From NCBI GenBank assembly GCA_913020115.1, contig CAJWBQ010000027.1:1-62611 (forward strand): a DNA stretch of 62,611 nucleotides, in the 5' to 3' direction. Source of the stretch: an uncultured Cellvibrionales bacterium (GTDB lineage Bacteria; Pseudomonadota; Gammaproteobacteria; Pseudomonadales; Cellvibrionaceae). The position numbers and the translations under genes were made by a program. A model generated the notes under the pieces. That model did not search any database. It saw only the letters and a program-made list of their open reading frames with translations, and was not told the DNA's origin. This document shows positions 10,293 to 20,278 of this stretch, piece after piece. Numbering within the stretch: the first letter of the stretch is position 1; each line of letters begins with the position of its first letter.

Positions 10293-11248
10293 GAGGGCAA
10301 AGTATCCAAAATAATCTTCGCCACAAGCCCTTCAAAATTAACCCCCACTGCAGCCGCCGCTATCGGCACCAAACTGTGGCTGGTCATTCCAGGCACGGTA
10401 TTCACTTCTAACAAGAAAAACTCGCCCGCTTCGTTGGCCATGAAATCAACTCGGCCCCAGCCTTTGCACGCCAAACTATTAAACGCCGTTAACGCTAAGG
10501 CTTTTAATTCGTTTTCTTTCGATTCAGAAAGCCCGCACGGGCATATATATCGAGTGTCTTCGTCGATGTATTTTGCTTCATAATCGTAAAAGGTATTATC
10601 CGTTTCTAGGCGAATAGGCGGTAATACCACGCCATCAACAATCGCCACCGTGTACTCTGCTCCGGTAAGCAATCGTTCAACCAGTACTGAACTGTCTAGC
10701 GCGGCGGCAGCCGTAAAAGCCTCGGCTAATTCAGCGGCAGAACTCACCGGAGCCATGCCAATACTTGAGCCTTCGTGAGCGGGTTTTACCATTGCACTAC
10801 CGCCCAGTGACTCTAAAATTTGGACCCAATTACTATTAGGTGACAATATTTCGAAGTCTGGCGTTGGCAAACCAATGCCGCGCCACAACTGCTTGCTGTG
10901 TAGCTTGTTCATCGCCAAAGCTGAGGCCTGAACGTCACTGCCGGTATAAGGAATATTGAGGAACTCCAATACCGCCTGTATGCGACCATCTTCGCCACCA
11001 GGTCCGTGTAAGGCGATAAAAGCGCGATCAATGTCCGCATTCAGCAACTGCTCAATAGCCGCCGAATTACCTTTCAGGTCAATTGCCACAGTTTCAATAC
11101 CGGCAACACGCAGTGCGTCTAAAATGGCATTGCCACTCATCAATGACACTTCACGCTCAGAGGACTCTCCACCTAATAGCACTCCCACGCGACCGAGCTG
11201 GCGCAGCTGGTCCGCAGATAAAGGTAATGTGTGCCCGAATATAGACAT
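10289..11248 (-). CDS. ddlB: D-alanine-D-alanine ligase
   Basis: The 319-residue ATP-grasp enzyme makes the D-Ala-D-Ala dipeptide that MurF adds to the peptidoglycan precursor. The N-terminal GVLLGGESSEREVSLMSG segment, the glycine-rich loop near HEGSSIGM and the metal-binding LLEVNTVPGMTSHS region are all recognisable. It sits between murC and ftsQ as in Pseudomonas and E. coli, hence ddlB. No murB lies beside it. Confidence 0.96.
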   Translation of the reverse strand: MSIFGHTLPLSADQLRQLGRVGVLLGGESSEREVSLMSGNAILDALRVAGIETVAIDLKGNSAAIEQLLNADIDRAFIALHGPGGEDGRIQAVLEFLNIPYTGSDVQASALAMNKLHSKQLWRGIGLPTPDFEILSPNSNWVQILESLGGSAMVKPAHEGSSIGMAPVSSAAELAEAFTAAAALDSSVLVERLLTGAEYTVAIVDGVVLPPIRLETDNTFYDYEAKYIDEDTRYICPCGLSESKENELKALALTAFNSLACKGWGRVDFMANEAGEFFLLEVNTVPGMTSHSLVPIAAAAVGVNFEGLVAKIILDTLPS

Positions 11249-11250
11249 AA

Positions 11251-12672
11251 CTATTTGAGCTTCCTTTTCGCCAGTGCGCTGGACAACTGTCCGATGCTGC
11301 CCGCGCCTTGAGTTATCACTATGTCTCCCGCCTTCACAATGTCTTTAACAATTGCTGGGGCGCCGTCAATTCCCTCAACAAAAATGGGATCAACGTGACC
11401 TCGGTTGCGAATACTACGGCAGAGATGACGACCATCGGCCCCCGGAATAACGTCTTCGCCTGCACTGTAAACTTCCAGCAGCACCAAGCTGTCAACTCCA
11501 GATAAAACGTCGACAAAATCCTCATACAAATCGCGCGTACGAGTGTAGCGATGGGGTTGGTACACCATAACCAGACGACGCTCAGGCCAACCTTCTCGGA
11601 TAGCTTTGATGGTTGCGGCCACTTCGCGAGGATGGTGACCGTAGTCATCCACCAGCATTGCACTGCCATCGCCCACATCAAATTCGCCGTAAATTTGAAA
11701 ACGACGGCCCACACCTTGAAACTGCTGCAAGCCTTGCTGAATAGCCGAGTCGGCCAAACCTTCATCGCTGGCCACGGCCACCGCCGCGGTTGCATTCAAA
11801 ACGTTGTGTTCGCCTGGCATGTTTAAGGAAATGCTTAAAGGTGTATCTTCGTCTGGGCGCAAAACGTCAAAGTGCGTTGTGGTTTGATCTTGCTTTACGT
11901 TGATCGCACGATAGTCGCAATCTTCACCAAATCCATAGGTTAGAACTGGGCGTGCCAATTCAGGCATTATCTCATTGACCACAGGGTCGTCGCCACACAT
12001 CACCGCCAAGCCGTAGAAAGGCAAGTTGTGGATAAATTCTATAAACGTTTTCTTTAAGCGAGAGAAATCTCCCTCGTAGGTTTCCATGTGATCCATATCG
12101 ATATTGGTCACCACGGCAACCATTGGTTGCAGATGCAAAAAGGAAGCGTCACTCTCGTCGGCTTCTGCGACTAAGTAGCGACTGCCACCTAGCTGTGCAT
12201 TAGTGCCCGCACTATTGAGTAGACCACCGATAACAAAAGTAGGGTCTCGATCGCCCGCCGCGAAAACAGAGGCGATCAAACTGGTGGTTGTGGTTTTTCC
12301 GTGAGTACCTGCAACAGCAATACCATGGCGATAACGCATCAGTTCAGCCAGCATTTCTGCGCGCCGAACCACGGGCAAACGAAGTTCCCGCGCTGAAATC
12401 ATTTCAGGGTTACTTTCGTCCACCGCGCTCGAATTTACAATTACGTCCGCGCCTTCAACATTATTTGAGTGATGACCAATAAAAATCATCATGCCCATAC
12501 TCTGTAAGCGCTGGGTAACATTAGATTCACGAAGATCAGAACCGCTGATTTCGTATCCCTGATTTAGCAGAACTTCAGCAATTCCACTCATGCCCGCGCC
12601 GCCAATACCGATAAAATGGATTCGACGAATTCGACGCATCTCGGGAATAGTAAATACACTTGGGTTAGGCAT
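11251..12672 (-). CDS. murC: UDP-N-acetylmuramate-L-alanine ligase MurC
   Basis: The 473-residue cytoplasmic Mur ligase adds L-Ala to UDP-MurNAc. The N-terminal Rossmann fold ([15 protein letters not shown]), the ATP loop GTHGKTTTT near residue 120 and the family motif HHPREV near 345 are intact. The start overlaps the end of murG by 8 bp, and ddlB follows 2 bp after the stop, so it is embedded in the operon. Confidence 0.97.
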   Translation of the reverse strand: MPNPSVFTIPEMRRIRRIHFIGIGGAGMSGIAEVLLNQGYEISGSDLRESNVTQRLQSMGMMIFIGHHSNNVEGADVIVNSSAVDESNPEMISARELRLPVVRRAEMLAELMRYRHGIAVAGTHGKTTTTSLIASVFAAGDRDPTFVIGGLLNSAGTNAQLGGSRYLVAEADESDASFLHLQPMVAVVTNIDMDHMETYEGDFSRLKKTFIEFIHNLPFYGLAVMCGDDPVVNEIMPELARPVLTYGFGEDCDYRAINVKQDQTTTHFDVLRPDEDTPLSISLNMPGEHNVLNATAAVAVASDEGLADSAIQQGLQQFQGVGRRFQIYGEFDVGDGSAMLVDDYGHHPREVAATIKAIREGWPERRLVMVYQPHRYTRTRDLYEDFVDVLSGVDSLVLLEVYSAGEDVIPGADGRHLCRSIRNRGHVDPIFVEGIDGAPAIVKDIVKAGDIVITQGAGSIGQLSSALAKRKLK

Positions 12673-13747
12673 TTATTATCTCCATGCAAATGTCGGCCAC
12701 TTGTTTTGCGGCATCTGGTAGCGCTAGCTCATGGGCATTAGCCCCCATCAATTTCAGTCGTTCGCGATCATTCATAAAGGTTTCGATAATCTCTTGCATT
12801 TTTTTTGAGCTCAAACAGCTCTGCGAGTGCAGTTCAGCAGCCCCATTGGCCACAAGCCACTCGCCATTTTTAGTTTGGTGATCGTCAATAGCGTGAGGAA
12901 ATGGAATCAGCACCGATGCTCTCCCCGCTGCGGTTAACTCCGCCACGGTTAATGCGCCTGCGCGACAAATCACTAAATCACTCCAAGCGTAGGCCTCAGC
13001 CATATCACTGATGAAGGGGCTAAGGTCTACGTTTAGCCCCAATGTTTTATAATGTTCAGCACTCACCTCTGCGTGTGCAGCACCTGTTTGATGCCTCACT
13101 TCAATATCGCTTAGCGAAGCCATTAATGCCAAAGCTTCGGGCACTAAGGTATTAATTGCTTGGGCTCCAAGACTGCCTCCTAACACTAGCAAGCGAAGAG
13201 GTCGGCCCTCGTCATTCGAGGCGCAAGGCTCAATGTAGGCCGCCGGAATTTCTTTTCTCACTGGGTTGCCCACTTGTTCCGCCCGGGCAAACACTTGAGG
13301 AAAAGCGGAAAGTACCCGGCCAGCCATTCGAGCCAGCAAGCGGTTGGTGGTGCCAGCAACTGCATTCTGCTCATGTATCACCAAAGGTATTCGCAGTAGA
13401 AAAGCCGCCAAACCACCGGGGCCAGAGGCAAAGCCGCCAAAGCCCAGCACAACATCAGGCTTCTGTTGACGCACAACTTTGCTGGCCTGCCACACGGCTT
13501 TCAGCAACAAAAAAGGCGCCGTTAGCAACTTACCAAACCCTTTACCACGAAGCCCAGTGACATCAATGGTATGCAATACGATATTTGCAGCCGGCACCAA
13601 TTTGGCTTCAATACCACGCGCAGTGCCCAACCACTCAACACTAATTGCTCGCGCTGACAACTCTTCAGCAACAGCCAGCGCAGGAAATACATGACCACCC
13701 GTGCCACCAGCCATTACTAAGGCTTTTAATGTGTGCGGCGCTGTCAT
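12665..13747 (-). CDS. murG: UDP-GlcNAc: lipid I N-acetylglucosaminyltransferase MurG
   Basis: The 360-residue peripheral membrane GT28 glycosyltransferase converts lipid I into lipid II. The N-terminal glycine-rich loop [15 protein letters not shown] and the donor-site region [24 protein letters not shown] are intact. The start overlaps the ftsW stop as ATGA, and the 3' end overlaps murC. Confidence 0.97.
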   Translation of the reverse strand: MTAPHTLKALVMAGGTGGHVFPALAVAEELSARAISVEWLGTARGIEAKLVPAANIVLHTIDVTGLRGKGFGKLLTAPFLLLKAVWQASKVVRQQKPDVVLGFGGFASGPGGLAAFLLRIPLVIHEQNAVAGTTNRLLARMAGRVLSAFPQVFARAEQVGNPVRKEIPAAYIEPCASNDEGRPLRLLVLGGSLGAQAINTLVPEALALMASLSDIEVRHQTGAAHAEVSAEHYKTLGLNVDLSPFISDMAEAYAWSDLVICRAGALTVAELTAAGRASVLIPFPHAIDDHQTKNGEWLVANGAAELHSQSCLSSKKMQEIIETFMNDRERLKLMGANAHELALPDAAKQVADICMEIINA

Positions 13748-14910
13748 GCCAGCACCTCCTGAACGCGAAGGTTTTTACGGGGTTTTTTTACCGGAGCCTT
13801 TTCAGGCTGCTGCATTTCACTTTGTGCGCGCAATGTAAAAGCCAGCATCGCACAACACACAATCAAGCTACTGCCGCCATAACTGATAAGTGGCAGTGTT
13901 AAACCTTTCGTAGGAAGTAAACCACTGGCCACACCGATATTAATAAAGGCTTGTGCGCCCAACAAAATGGCAAAACCAAACACGGCATAAGCACTGAAGG
14001 CATTTTTTTCTGCCATACGATTGACATAACTAAGCAAGCGCGCCACTAATGCACAAAACAACGCCACTACACAGAAGGCGCCAAACAACCCGCCCTCTTC
14101 AGCAATAATGGCAAAAATGAAGTCAGTGTGAGCTTCGGGTAGGAAAAATAGTTTTTGAATGCTATTGCCCAGCCCCACACCCAACCACTCTCCACGACCA
14201 AAAGCGATTAGCGACTGGGTTAATTGATAGCCACTATTAAACTGGTCTGCCCATGGGTCTAGATAGGTAATCAGGCGCTGCATGCGATAAGGCGACAGTA
14301 CTGCCATCAGTACCAACAAGCCCGCCCCCGCCGTTACCAGCAATAAGAACTGCCCCATTCTAACGCCGGCGAAAAACATCATCGCCACAAGTGTGCCTGC
14401 AATCACTACCGTGCTACCAAAGTCTGGTTCCAACAGCAACAGAATGGAGATAAGCACCATTACCATCACCGGTTTGATAAACCCGCGCCACCCTTGCGCT
14501 AACTCAGCTTGGCGACGCGAAAAATAACCGGCAAAAAATACCACAGACATGAATTTAGCAATTTCGGAAGCTTGTATCGTAATAGGACCCACCGCCAACC
14601 AACGTTGTGAACCGTTTACCTTTTTACCTAGGCCAGGAATTAACACCGCGATTAATAGAACCAGCGAAACCACAAACAGAACACTGCCGTATTGCTGCCA
14701 AAATTGCATGGGCAAACTAAACACGACAAGCGCTCCTATTAAAGCGAGACATAAATACACAATGTGACGCATCACAAAATGCCACGGATCTAAATACGTG
14801 GCCGCCGAGAAATTGATAGACGCAGAAGCCACCATAATCAAGCCCACAGTCAGCAAGCTTGCCCATAAGCCAATCAGTACCCAGTCAATCGAATGTTCTC
14901 TGGGCATCAT
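13744..14910 (-). CDS. ftsW: Septal peptidoglycan polymerase FtsW (SEDS family)
   Basis: The 388-residue multi-spanning protein (about ten hydrophobic segments) is the SEDS-family glycosyltransferase that polymerises lipid II at the septum with FtsI. Conserved SEDS stretches include QPDFG-like LLEPDFGSTVV and the C-terminal LPLISYGGSSL. An upstream ATG at 14928 is in frame, but the ATG at 14910 has GGAGG seven bases upstream and overlaps the murD stop as ATGA, so it is preferred. Confidence 0.95.
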   Translation of the reverse strand: MMPREHSIDWVLIGLWASLLTVGLIMVASASINFSAATYLDPWHFVMRHIVYLCLALIGALVVFSLPMQFWQQYGSVLFVVSLVLLIAVLIPGLGKKVNGSQRWLAVGPITIQASEIAKFMSVVFFAGYFSRRQAELAQGWRGFIKPVMVMVLISILLLLEPDFGSTVVIAGTLVAMMFFAGVRMGQFLLLVTAGAGLLVLMAVLSPYRMQRLITYLDPWADQFNSGYQLTQSLIAFGRGEWLGVGLGNSIQKLFFLPEAHTDFIFAIIAEEGGLFGAFCVVALFCALVARLLSYVNRMAEKNAFSAYAVFGFAILLGAQAFINIGVASGLLPTKGLTLPLISYGGSSLIVCCAMLAFTLRAQSEMQQPEKAPVKKPRKNLRVQEVLA

Positions 14911-16256
14911 TGCAGCGCCTCCACACATTCGATAAAAGCCTCACCGCGAGCTTCAAACCCTGTATACATATCAAAACTGGCGCAGGCAGGTGACAACAGT
15001 ACCGCATCACCTGAACGAGCCAGGTTTCTAGATAGAGATACACCTTCCGCCAAACTCGCGACATGATGAATATCTGTACTGCCCTGTACGGCATCGGCAA
15101 TCAAACTTGCGTCTCGGCCAAACAGAATCAATGCACTGACGTGATTGCGCAATGCGGAACTAAGCTTGCTAAACACAGCGCCCTTACCAACACCACCGGC
15201 AATCAGGATTAAACTTGCGGGCGCTCGACTCAGGCCATTAATGGCGGCTAGCGTTGCGCCCACATTGGTGCCTTTTGAGTCATTGAAATAATCAACACCA
15301 TCGAGTTCACGAACCCACTGGCAGCGATGATCCAAACCTGAAAAGCTTGTCAACACGCCCAGCATGCTTGACATAGAAAACCCTAGAGCCTGCCCTATGG
15401 CTAAGGAGGCCAGCGCATTCGCCAGATTATGCCGACCAGGCAATTTGATTTCACTCACAGGTAATAGAGTTTCAAATTGATACGCTAAATACTCACAAGT
15501 GCCTTTAGTCAGCAATCCAAAACCACCCCGGTCCGGTTTGTTTAAACCAAAGTTATAAACCTGTACACCGCTGGCAATGGGCGGCTGAGTCAAAGTGTCT
15601 TCTCGGTTAAATACAATATTGTCTGCGCCAAAATAAATACGCTGCTTAGCCATAACATACGCGGGTAGGGCCGCGTAGCGATCCATGTGATCAGGGCTAA
15701 TATTTAATACACAAGCGACGGTCGCATTGAGCTCACTAGTGGTTTCAAGTTGAAAGCTAGACAGCTCTAACACATAGAGCTGAACACCCTCATCGTTTAG
15801 CAAGTCCAATACTGGGCGACCAATGTTACCGCCGACACTGACTACGGTTGCGGATGCTTTGGCCATCTCGCCCACCAAGCTTGTTACGGTGGTTTTAGCG
15901 TTAGAGCCTGTGATCGCTGCAATGGGTGCTTTAGCCTCGCGGGCAAATAAGTCGATATCGCCGATAACGCTGATGCCCTCCGCAATCGCAGCCTCAATAG
16001 CGGGCTCCGCTAAGGCGACACCTGGGCTAAGGATAATCTCCTCGGTCAGCAACAGAGTTTCTACACTCAAAGCACCTAGCTCAATCGCCACATTAGGAAA
16101 CTCGCGCTTAAACTCTGGTAAATTTGCCGGCTCGTCACGAGTATCCAACATAATGAAAGGCAAGCCTTTACGCGCTAAATAACGAGCAACAGAAAGCCCA
16201 GTGATCCCCATTCCGATCACGGCTTTTATGTTACTGTTAGCGATTACATCAAGCAC
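14907..16256 (-). CDS. murD: UDP-N-acetylmuramoyl-L-alanine-D-glutamate ligase MurD
   Basis: The 449-residue Mur ligase adds D-Glu to the UDP-MurNAc-L-Ala precursor. It has an N-terminal Rossmann-like domain (VIGMGITGLSVARYLA), the ATP loop GSNAKTTV near residue 119 and a C-terminal ligase domain with HRCQWV and FNDSKGTN. The Ala in the P-loop, in place of Gly, is also known in Pseudomonas MurD. It is followed by ftsW with a 4-bp overlap and preceded by mraY after about 50 bp. Confidence 0.97.
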   Translation of the reverse strand: MLDVIANSNIKAVIGMGITGLSVARYLARKGLPFIMLDTRDEPANLPEFKREFPNVAIELGALSVETLLLTEEIILSPGVALAEPAIEAAIAEGISVIGDIDLFAREAKAPIAAITGSNAKTTVTSLVGEMAKASATVVSVGGNIGRPVLDLLNDEGVQLYVLELSSFQLETTSELNATVACVLNISPDHMDRYAALPAYVMAKQRIYFGADNIVFNREDTLTQPPIASGVQVYNFGLNKPDRGGFGLLTKGTCEYLAYQFETLLPVSEIKLPGRHNLANALASLAIGQALGFSMSSMLGVLTSFSGLDHRCQWVRELDGVDYFNDSKGTNVGATLAAINGLSRAPASLILIAGGVGKGAVFSKLSSALRNHVSALILFGRDASLIADAVQGSTDIHHVASLAEGVSLSRNLARSGDAVLLSPACASFDMYTGFEARGEAFIECVEALQ

Positions 16257-16305
16257 GTATTTACCTGTTATTCATTTTATTTTCGAAACCACCTAAAGAC
16301 TTTGG

Positions 16306-17388
16306 CTAGCGAAGCTTTAAGGTTGCTAGACCAAACAACACCAGCATCACGGTAATAATCCAAAATCGTACAATGACTCTTGGTTCTGGCCAGCCCTTCA
16401 GCTCAAAATGATGGTGAAGAGGCGCCATGCGAAAAATGCGCCGCCCCGTAAGCTTGTAAGAACCAACTTGCAAAATCACCGATACGGTTTCCATAACAAA
16501 AACCCCACCCATGATAAAAAAGACAATTTCATGACGAACAATCACGGCAATGGCACCTAGGGCCGCACCCAACGCCAAGGCACCCACATCGCCCATAAAA
16601 ACTTGCGCAGGATAGGTGTTAAACCACAAAAACCCCAAGCCCGCTCCCGCTATTGCGCCACAAAAAATGACCAATTCACCGGTGCCGGCTATGTAAGGAA
16701 TATTCAGATAACTGGAAAATTCCGAGTGCCCTGTGAGATAGGCAATCACGCCAAGAGCGGACCCAACCATCACCGTCGGCATAATCGCTAAGCCGTCCAA
16801 ACCGTCGGTCAAATTAACCGCATTACTCGAACCCACAATCACTAAGTAGGTAAGGACAATATAAAATGCCCCCATATCAATGGCGATATTCTTGAAGAAA
16901 GGCACAAACAGCTGTGTTTCGGCCGGCCCAACCGCACTTTGATACAAGAAAATGGCAGCTCCCAAACCTCCGACAGACTGCCAAAAGTACTTCCAGCGTG
17001 CGGGCAGCCCTTTGGAGTTTGATTCAACGACCTTGCGGTAATCGTCAACCCAGCCTACGGCGCCAAATATAATGGTGACAATTAAAACAACCCACACATA
17101 GCGACTGCTTAAATCAGACCAGAGCAAGGCGCTGATAAAAATGGCGGCCAAAATCAAAGTGCCACCCATGGTTGGGGTACCCGACTTACTTAAGTGAGAT
17201 TCTGGACCGTCGTCTCGAACCGACTGACCAATCTGTAGATGATTCAATCGACGAATCATCCAAGGTCCCATCAATAAAGAGATCGCTAAGGCGGTCATCA
17301 CCCCCAAAATTCCGCGCACACTCAAATATTGAAACACGGCAAAGGCTTGTGCATATTGTTGTAAGTATTCTGCCAGCCATAAAAGCAT
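16306..17388 (-). CDS. mraY: Phospho-N-acetylmuramoyl-pentapeptide transferase MraY
   Basis: The 360-residue polytopic membrane enzyme has exactly the usual MraY length. It transfers phospho-MurNAc-pentapeptide to undecaprenyl phosphate to form lipid I. Signature elements are the cytoplasmic [16 protein letters not shown] and the loop [11 protein letters not shown]. The start codon shares one base with the murF stop. Confidence 0.98.
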   Translation of the reverse strand: MLLWLAEYLQQYAQAFAVFQYLSVRGILGVMTALAISLLMGPWMIRRLNHLQIGQSVRDDGPESHLSKSGTPTMGGTLILAAIFISALLWSDLSSRYVWVVLIVTIIFGAVGWVDDYRKVVESNSKGLPARWKYFWQSVGGLGAAIFLYQSAVGPAETQLFVPFFKNIAIDMGAFYIVLTYLVIVGSSNAVNLTDGLDGLAIMPTVMVGSALGVIAYLTGHSEFSSYLNIPYIAGTGELVIFCGAIAGAGLGFLWFNTYPAQVFMGDVGALALGAALGAIAVIVRHEIVFFIMGGVFVMETVSVILQVGSYKLTGRRIFRMAPLHHHFELKGWPEPRVIVRFWIITVMLVLFGLATLKLR

Positions 17389-18752
17389 TAGGCGTTTTCT
17401 CCGCGCTGTGTGATCGCCTGCACAACTAATTCCATGTGCGCGCTTCGTGAACCCTTAACCAAAACAACATCGCTATTGGTAAGAGTGGTCTGTAAAAATT
17501 CAATCGCTTTTTGCTGTTCGTTAAAGTGTTTACTGCCATCGCCAAAGGTCTTCGACGCATCAGCGCTTAAAGTACCCACCGTAATCAAACGCGCAACACC
17601 CTGCTCGCGGGCATACCGGCCCAAGCTACAATGAAGCGACTCCGACTCGGCACCCAATTCTCCCAAATCGCCCAGCACTAAAGTTGCATCAGCCGACAAA
17701 CCCACCAATACATCAATTGCTGCGCGGACAGCCCCAGGGTTTGCATTGTAAGTGTCGTCTATCACCGTTGCGCCACACTCTGAGGGTGTGCGATGCATTC
17801 TGCCCGGCGTCGATTGGAAAGCCTGCAGACCCTGTTGCATATCAGATAGAGTCGCGCCCATGGCATAGGCGCAGGCGCAGGCCGCTAGAGCATTGGCTAC
17901 ATTGTGAACGCCCAATAAACTCAGCTTGACGGGTACCTCACCTAAGGGGCTGCGCAGCGTGAAATTCAAAGTATCATTTACGTATTCAATGGCGTCGGCA
18001 AAAAAGTGCGCGCCAGCGTTCTTAAGGCTAAAAGAAATGACCTGATCCGCTGGCAGAGATTGCAACCAAGCACTAGAGAAGGGTTCGTCCAAATTAACTA
18101 CCGCCCTACCCTCAGGCTTAAGCGCAGTATAAATCTCCGATTTCGCGGCCGCGACGCCCTCAAGCGAACCAAAACCTTCGATATGCGCCGGCATAACGTT
18201 GTTCACCATCACCACATCTGGCAGCACTAGATCGACTAGGTAGGCAATTTCACCCGCCGCACTAGCACCCAGTTCCGCCACTAAAAAATCTTGCCCGGGT
18301 TTCATAGCCAACAGCGTTAACGGCACTCCAAACTGATTGTTAAGATTGCCGCGTGTAGCGTGCACACTCCCTATCTGGGAAAGAATACTCGCCAATAGTT
18401 CCTTCACTGTGGTTTTACCACTGCTACCAGTGATGGCTGCAACTTTGCCGCGGAAACCTTCCCTCGAGATACGGCCAATTTGACCAAGAGCCAATGTGGT
18501 GTCAGCTACCTTCAGCTGCGGCAATGCTAAATTTTTGTCCTCTTGCTCAACAAGCAAACCGCAAGCACCGGCCGTCTGCACACTAGGCAAAAATTGATGG
18601 GCATCGAAGTTCTCACCTTTAAGAGCGACAAATAAATCTCCCGGGCTAAGGCTTCGGCTGTCGGTATTCACTTGCGAAAATTCACAATCACCAAAAAACA
18701 ATTCGCCATTGAGGCGTGCAGCGATATCACTCAGTGTTAGTGTCGCAATCAT
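17388..18752 (-). CDS. murF: UDP-MurNAc-tripeptide-D-alanyl-D-alanine ligase MurF
   Basis: The 454-residue Mur ligase attaches D-Ala-D-Ala to the tripeptide precursor. The ATP loop [12 protein letters not shown] near residue 109 and the later [14 protein letters not shown] motif are present. The start overlaps the murE stop by 4 bp. Confidence 0.97.
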   Translation of the reverse strand: MIATLTLSDIAARLNGELFFGDCEFSQVNTDSRSLSPGDLFVALKGENFDAHQFLPSVQTAGACGLLVEQEDKNLALPQLKVADTTLALGQIGRISREGFRGKVAAITGSSGKTTVKELLASILSQIGSVHATRGNLNNQFGVPLTLLAMKPGQDFLVAELGASAAGEIAYLVDLVLPDVVMVNNVMPAHIEGFGSLEGVAAAKSEIYTALKPEGRAVVNLDEPFSSAWLQSLPADQVISFSLKNAGAHFFADAIEYVNDTLNFTLRSPLGEVPVKLSLLGVHNVANALAACACAYAMGATLSDMQQGLQAFQSTPGRMHRTPSECGATVIDDTYNANPGAVRAAIDVLVGLSADATLVLGDLGELGAESESLHCSLGRYAREQGVARLITVGTLSADASKTFGDGSKHFNEQQKAIEFLQTTLTNSDVVLVKGSRSAHMELVVQAITQRGENA

Positions 18753-20278
18753 TGCACACCTCCAACACTTTTGGCTTTGCGCAGGGCAAGCGCTTTGCGG
18801 GCTTCGACAATGTCACTGAATGGCAACACCTGATCGCCTACAAGTTGGTAATCTTCATGACCCTTGCCGGCAATTAATACCGTATCTCCAGGCTCGGCCT
18901 GAGCTAATGCGTAAGCTATAGCCTCGTGACGATCTACGAGAACTCTATGTGCACTCGAAGATTTAAAGCCTGCCGCTACGTCGGCCAAAATAGCTTCTGG
19001 CGATTCATGGCGAGGATTGTCTGAAGTAGCCACCACATGGTCGGCCAGTGTTTCAGAAATGGCGGCCATTAAAGGCCTCTTGCCAATATCTCTGTTGCCA
19101 CCACAGCCAAACACACTCCACAATTTGTTGTGCGTATGTGGCCGCAGAGCTTGAAGGGTTTTTTCTAAGGCGTCTGGGGTGTGGGCATAATCCACAACCA
19201 CTTGGATGTCGGCCGTGGCATCTACATTCTGCATTCGGCCTTCTACAGAATCCAAACTAGGCACTTTAGCTAAAACATCTTTTAAGGAATGCCCCTGTTC
19301 ACAGGCCGCCGCAATAACCGCCAATAAATTACTGAGGTTGTAGGGGCCTAAGAGCTGGCTATTTAGCGTACCATTTCCCCAGGGGCTCACGAAATCGGCG
19401 GAAATACCTCGATCAGAATACTCAACATTGGCAACGCGAATATCGGCATCGGTGCTGACGATTGAGTATCGTAGTACATTGACTTGTGATTCCAGCAAAG
19501 AGCTCGCAAGAGACTCGCCATATGTATCGTCACTGTTGATAATAGAGCAGCGAACGTTAGGCATTTCAAACAAGCGACGCTTTGCGAGGCCATACGCCTC
19601 AAGCGTGCCGTGATAGTCTAAATGATCGCGACTTAAGTTTGTAAAAATAGCTACGTCGAAATTCACCGCTGCGACCCTGGCCTGATCTAGGCTATGAGAT
19701 GACACTTCCATAACTACTGTGGTCGCACCCTGCTCAAGCAATCCGGCCAAAATTTCCTGAGTGCGAATTGCGTCAGGAGTCGTCAAACCAGTGCTCTCAA
19801 AATCACATGATTTGCTGAGCTCGTCCACTAGGCCAAAGCCCAAAGTGCCAATAACCGCTGCTTTTTTCTGCAGCCGGCTATTAAGCTGCGCGAGCAGTAC
19901 ACTGCACGTTGTTTTGCCATTGGTACCGGTAATGCCTACAAGGTGCATTTTCCGTGAGGGCTCATCATAAAAGCGCGCGGCGACTTGACTTAAACTTTGA
20001 GCTAAATTTGGAACTCCTATTACCGGCACCTGGGAGTTTACAGAGACAGAAAACTGATTCTCGCCGGCCTCTTCCAAAACTAGAGCCGCGCCACTATCCA
20101 GCGCATTAGAGATGAATTTTCGACCATCACAAACACTACCCGGCACAGCAACGAAAGTATCACCCGGACGAATGGCGCGACTATCTAAACACAAGCTGCC
20201 AACGCTCATGGAAGCCAAATCAGCATTCAGCGGTAGAGTGGGCAACAGGGTTCCCAAGTTAGTGTTGGCCCTTATCAT
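18749..20278 (-). CDS. murE: UDP-MurNAc-L-Ala-D-Glu: meso-diaminopimelate ligase MurE
   Basis: The 509-residue Mur ligase adds the third stem-peptide residue. The ATP loop GTNGKTTCSVL near residue 117 is intact, and the DNPR motif (TSDNPRHESPE) near 414 is the established marker for meso-diaminopimelate rather than lysine, fitting a Gram-negative wall. A TTG one codon upstream could also start the protein; the ATG at 20278 shares one base with the ftsI stop (TGATG). Confidence 0.97.
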   Translation of the reverse strand: MIRANTNLGTLLPTLPLNADLASMSVGSLCLDSRAIRPGDTFVAVPGSVCDGRKFISNALDSGAALVLEEAGENQFSVSVNSQVPVIGVPNLAQSLSQVAARFYDEPSRKMHLVGITGTNGKTTCSVLLAQLNSRLQKKAAVIGTLGFGLVDELSKSCDFESTGLTTPDAIRTQEILAGLLEQGATTVVMEVSSHSLDQARVAAVNFDVAIFTNLSRDHLDYHGTLEAYGLAKRRLFEMPNVRCSIINSDDTYGESLASSLLESQVNVLRYSIVSTDADIRVANVEYSDRGISADFVSPWGNGTLNSQLLGPYNLSNLLAVIAAACEQGHSLKDVLAKVPSLDSVEGRMQNVDATADIQVVVDYAHTPDALEKTLQALRPHTHNKLWSVFGCGGNRDIGKRPLMAAISETLADHVVATSDNPRHESPEAILADVAAGFKSSSAHRVLVDRHEAIAYALAQAEPGDTVLIAGKGHEDYQLVGDQVLPFSDIVEARKALALRKAKSVGGVQ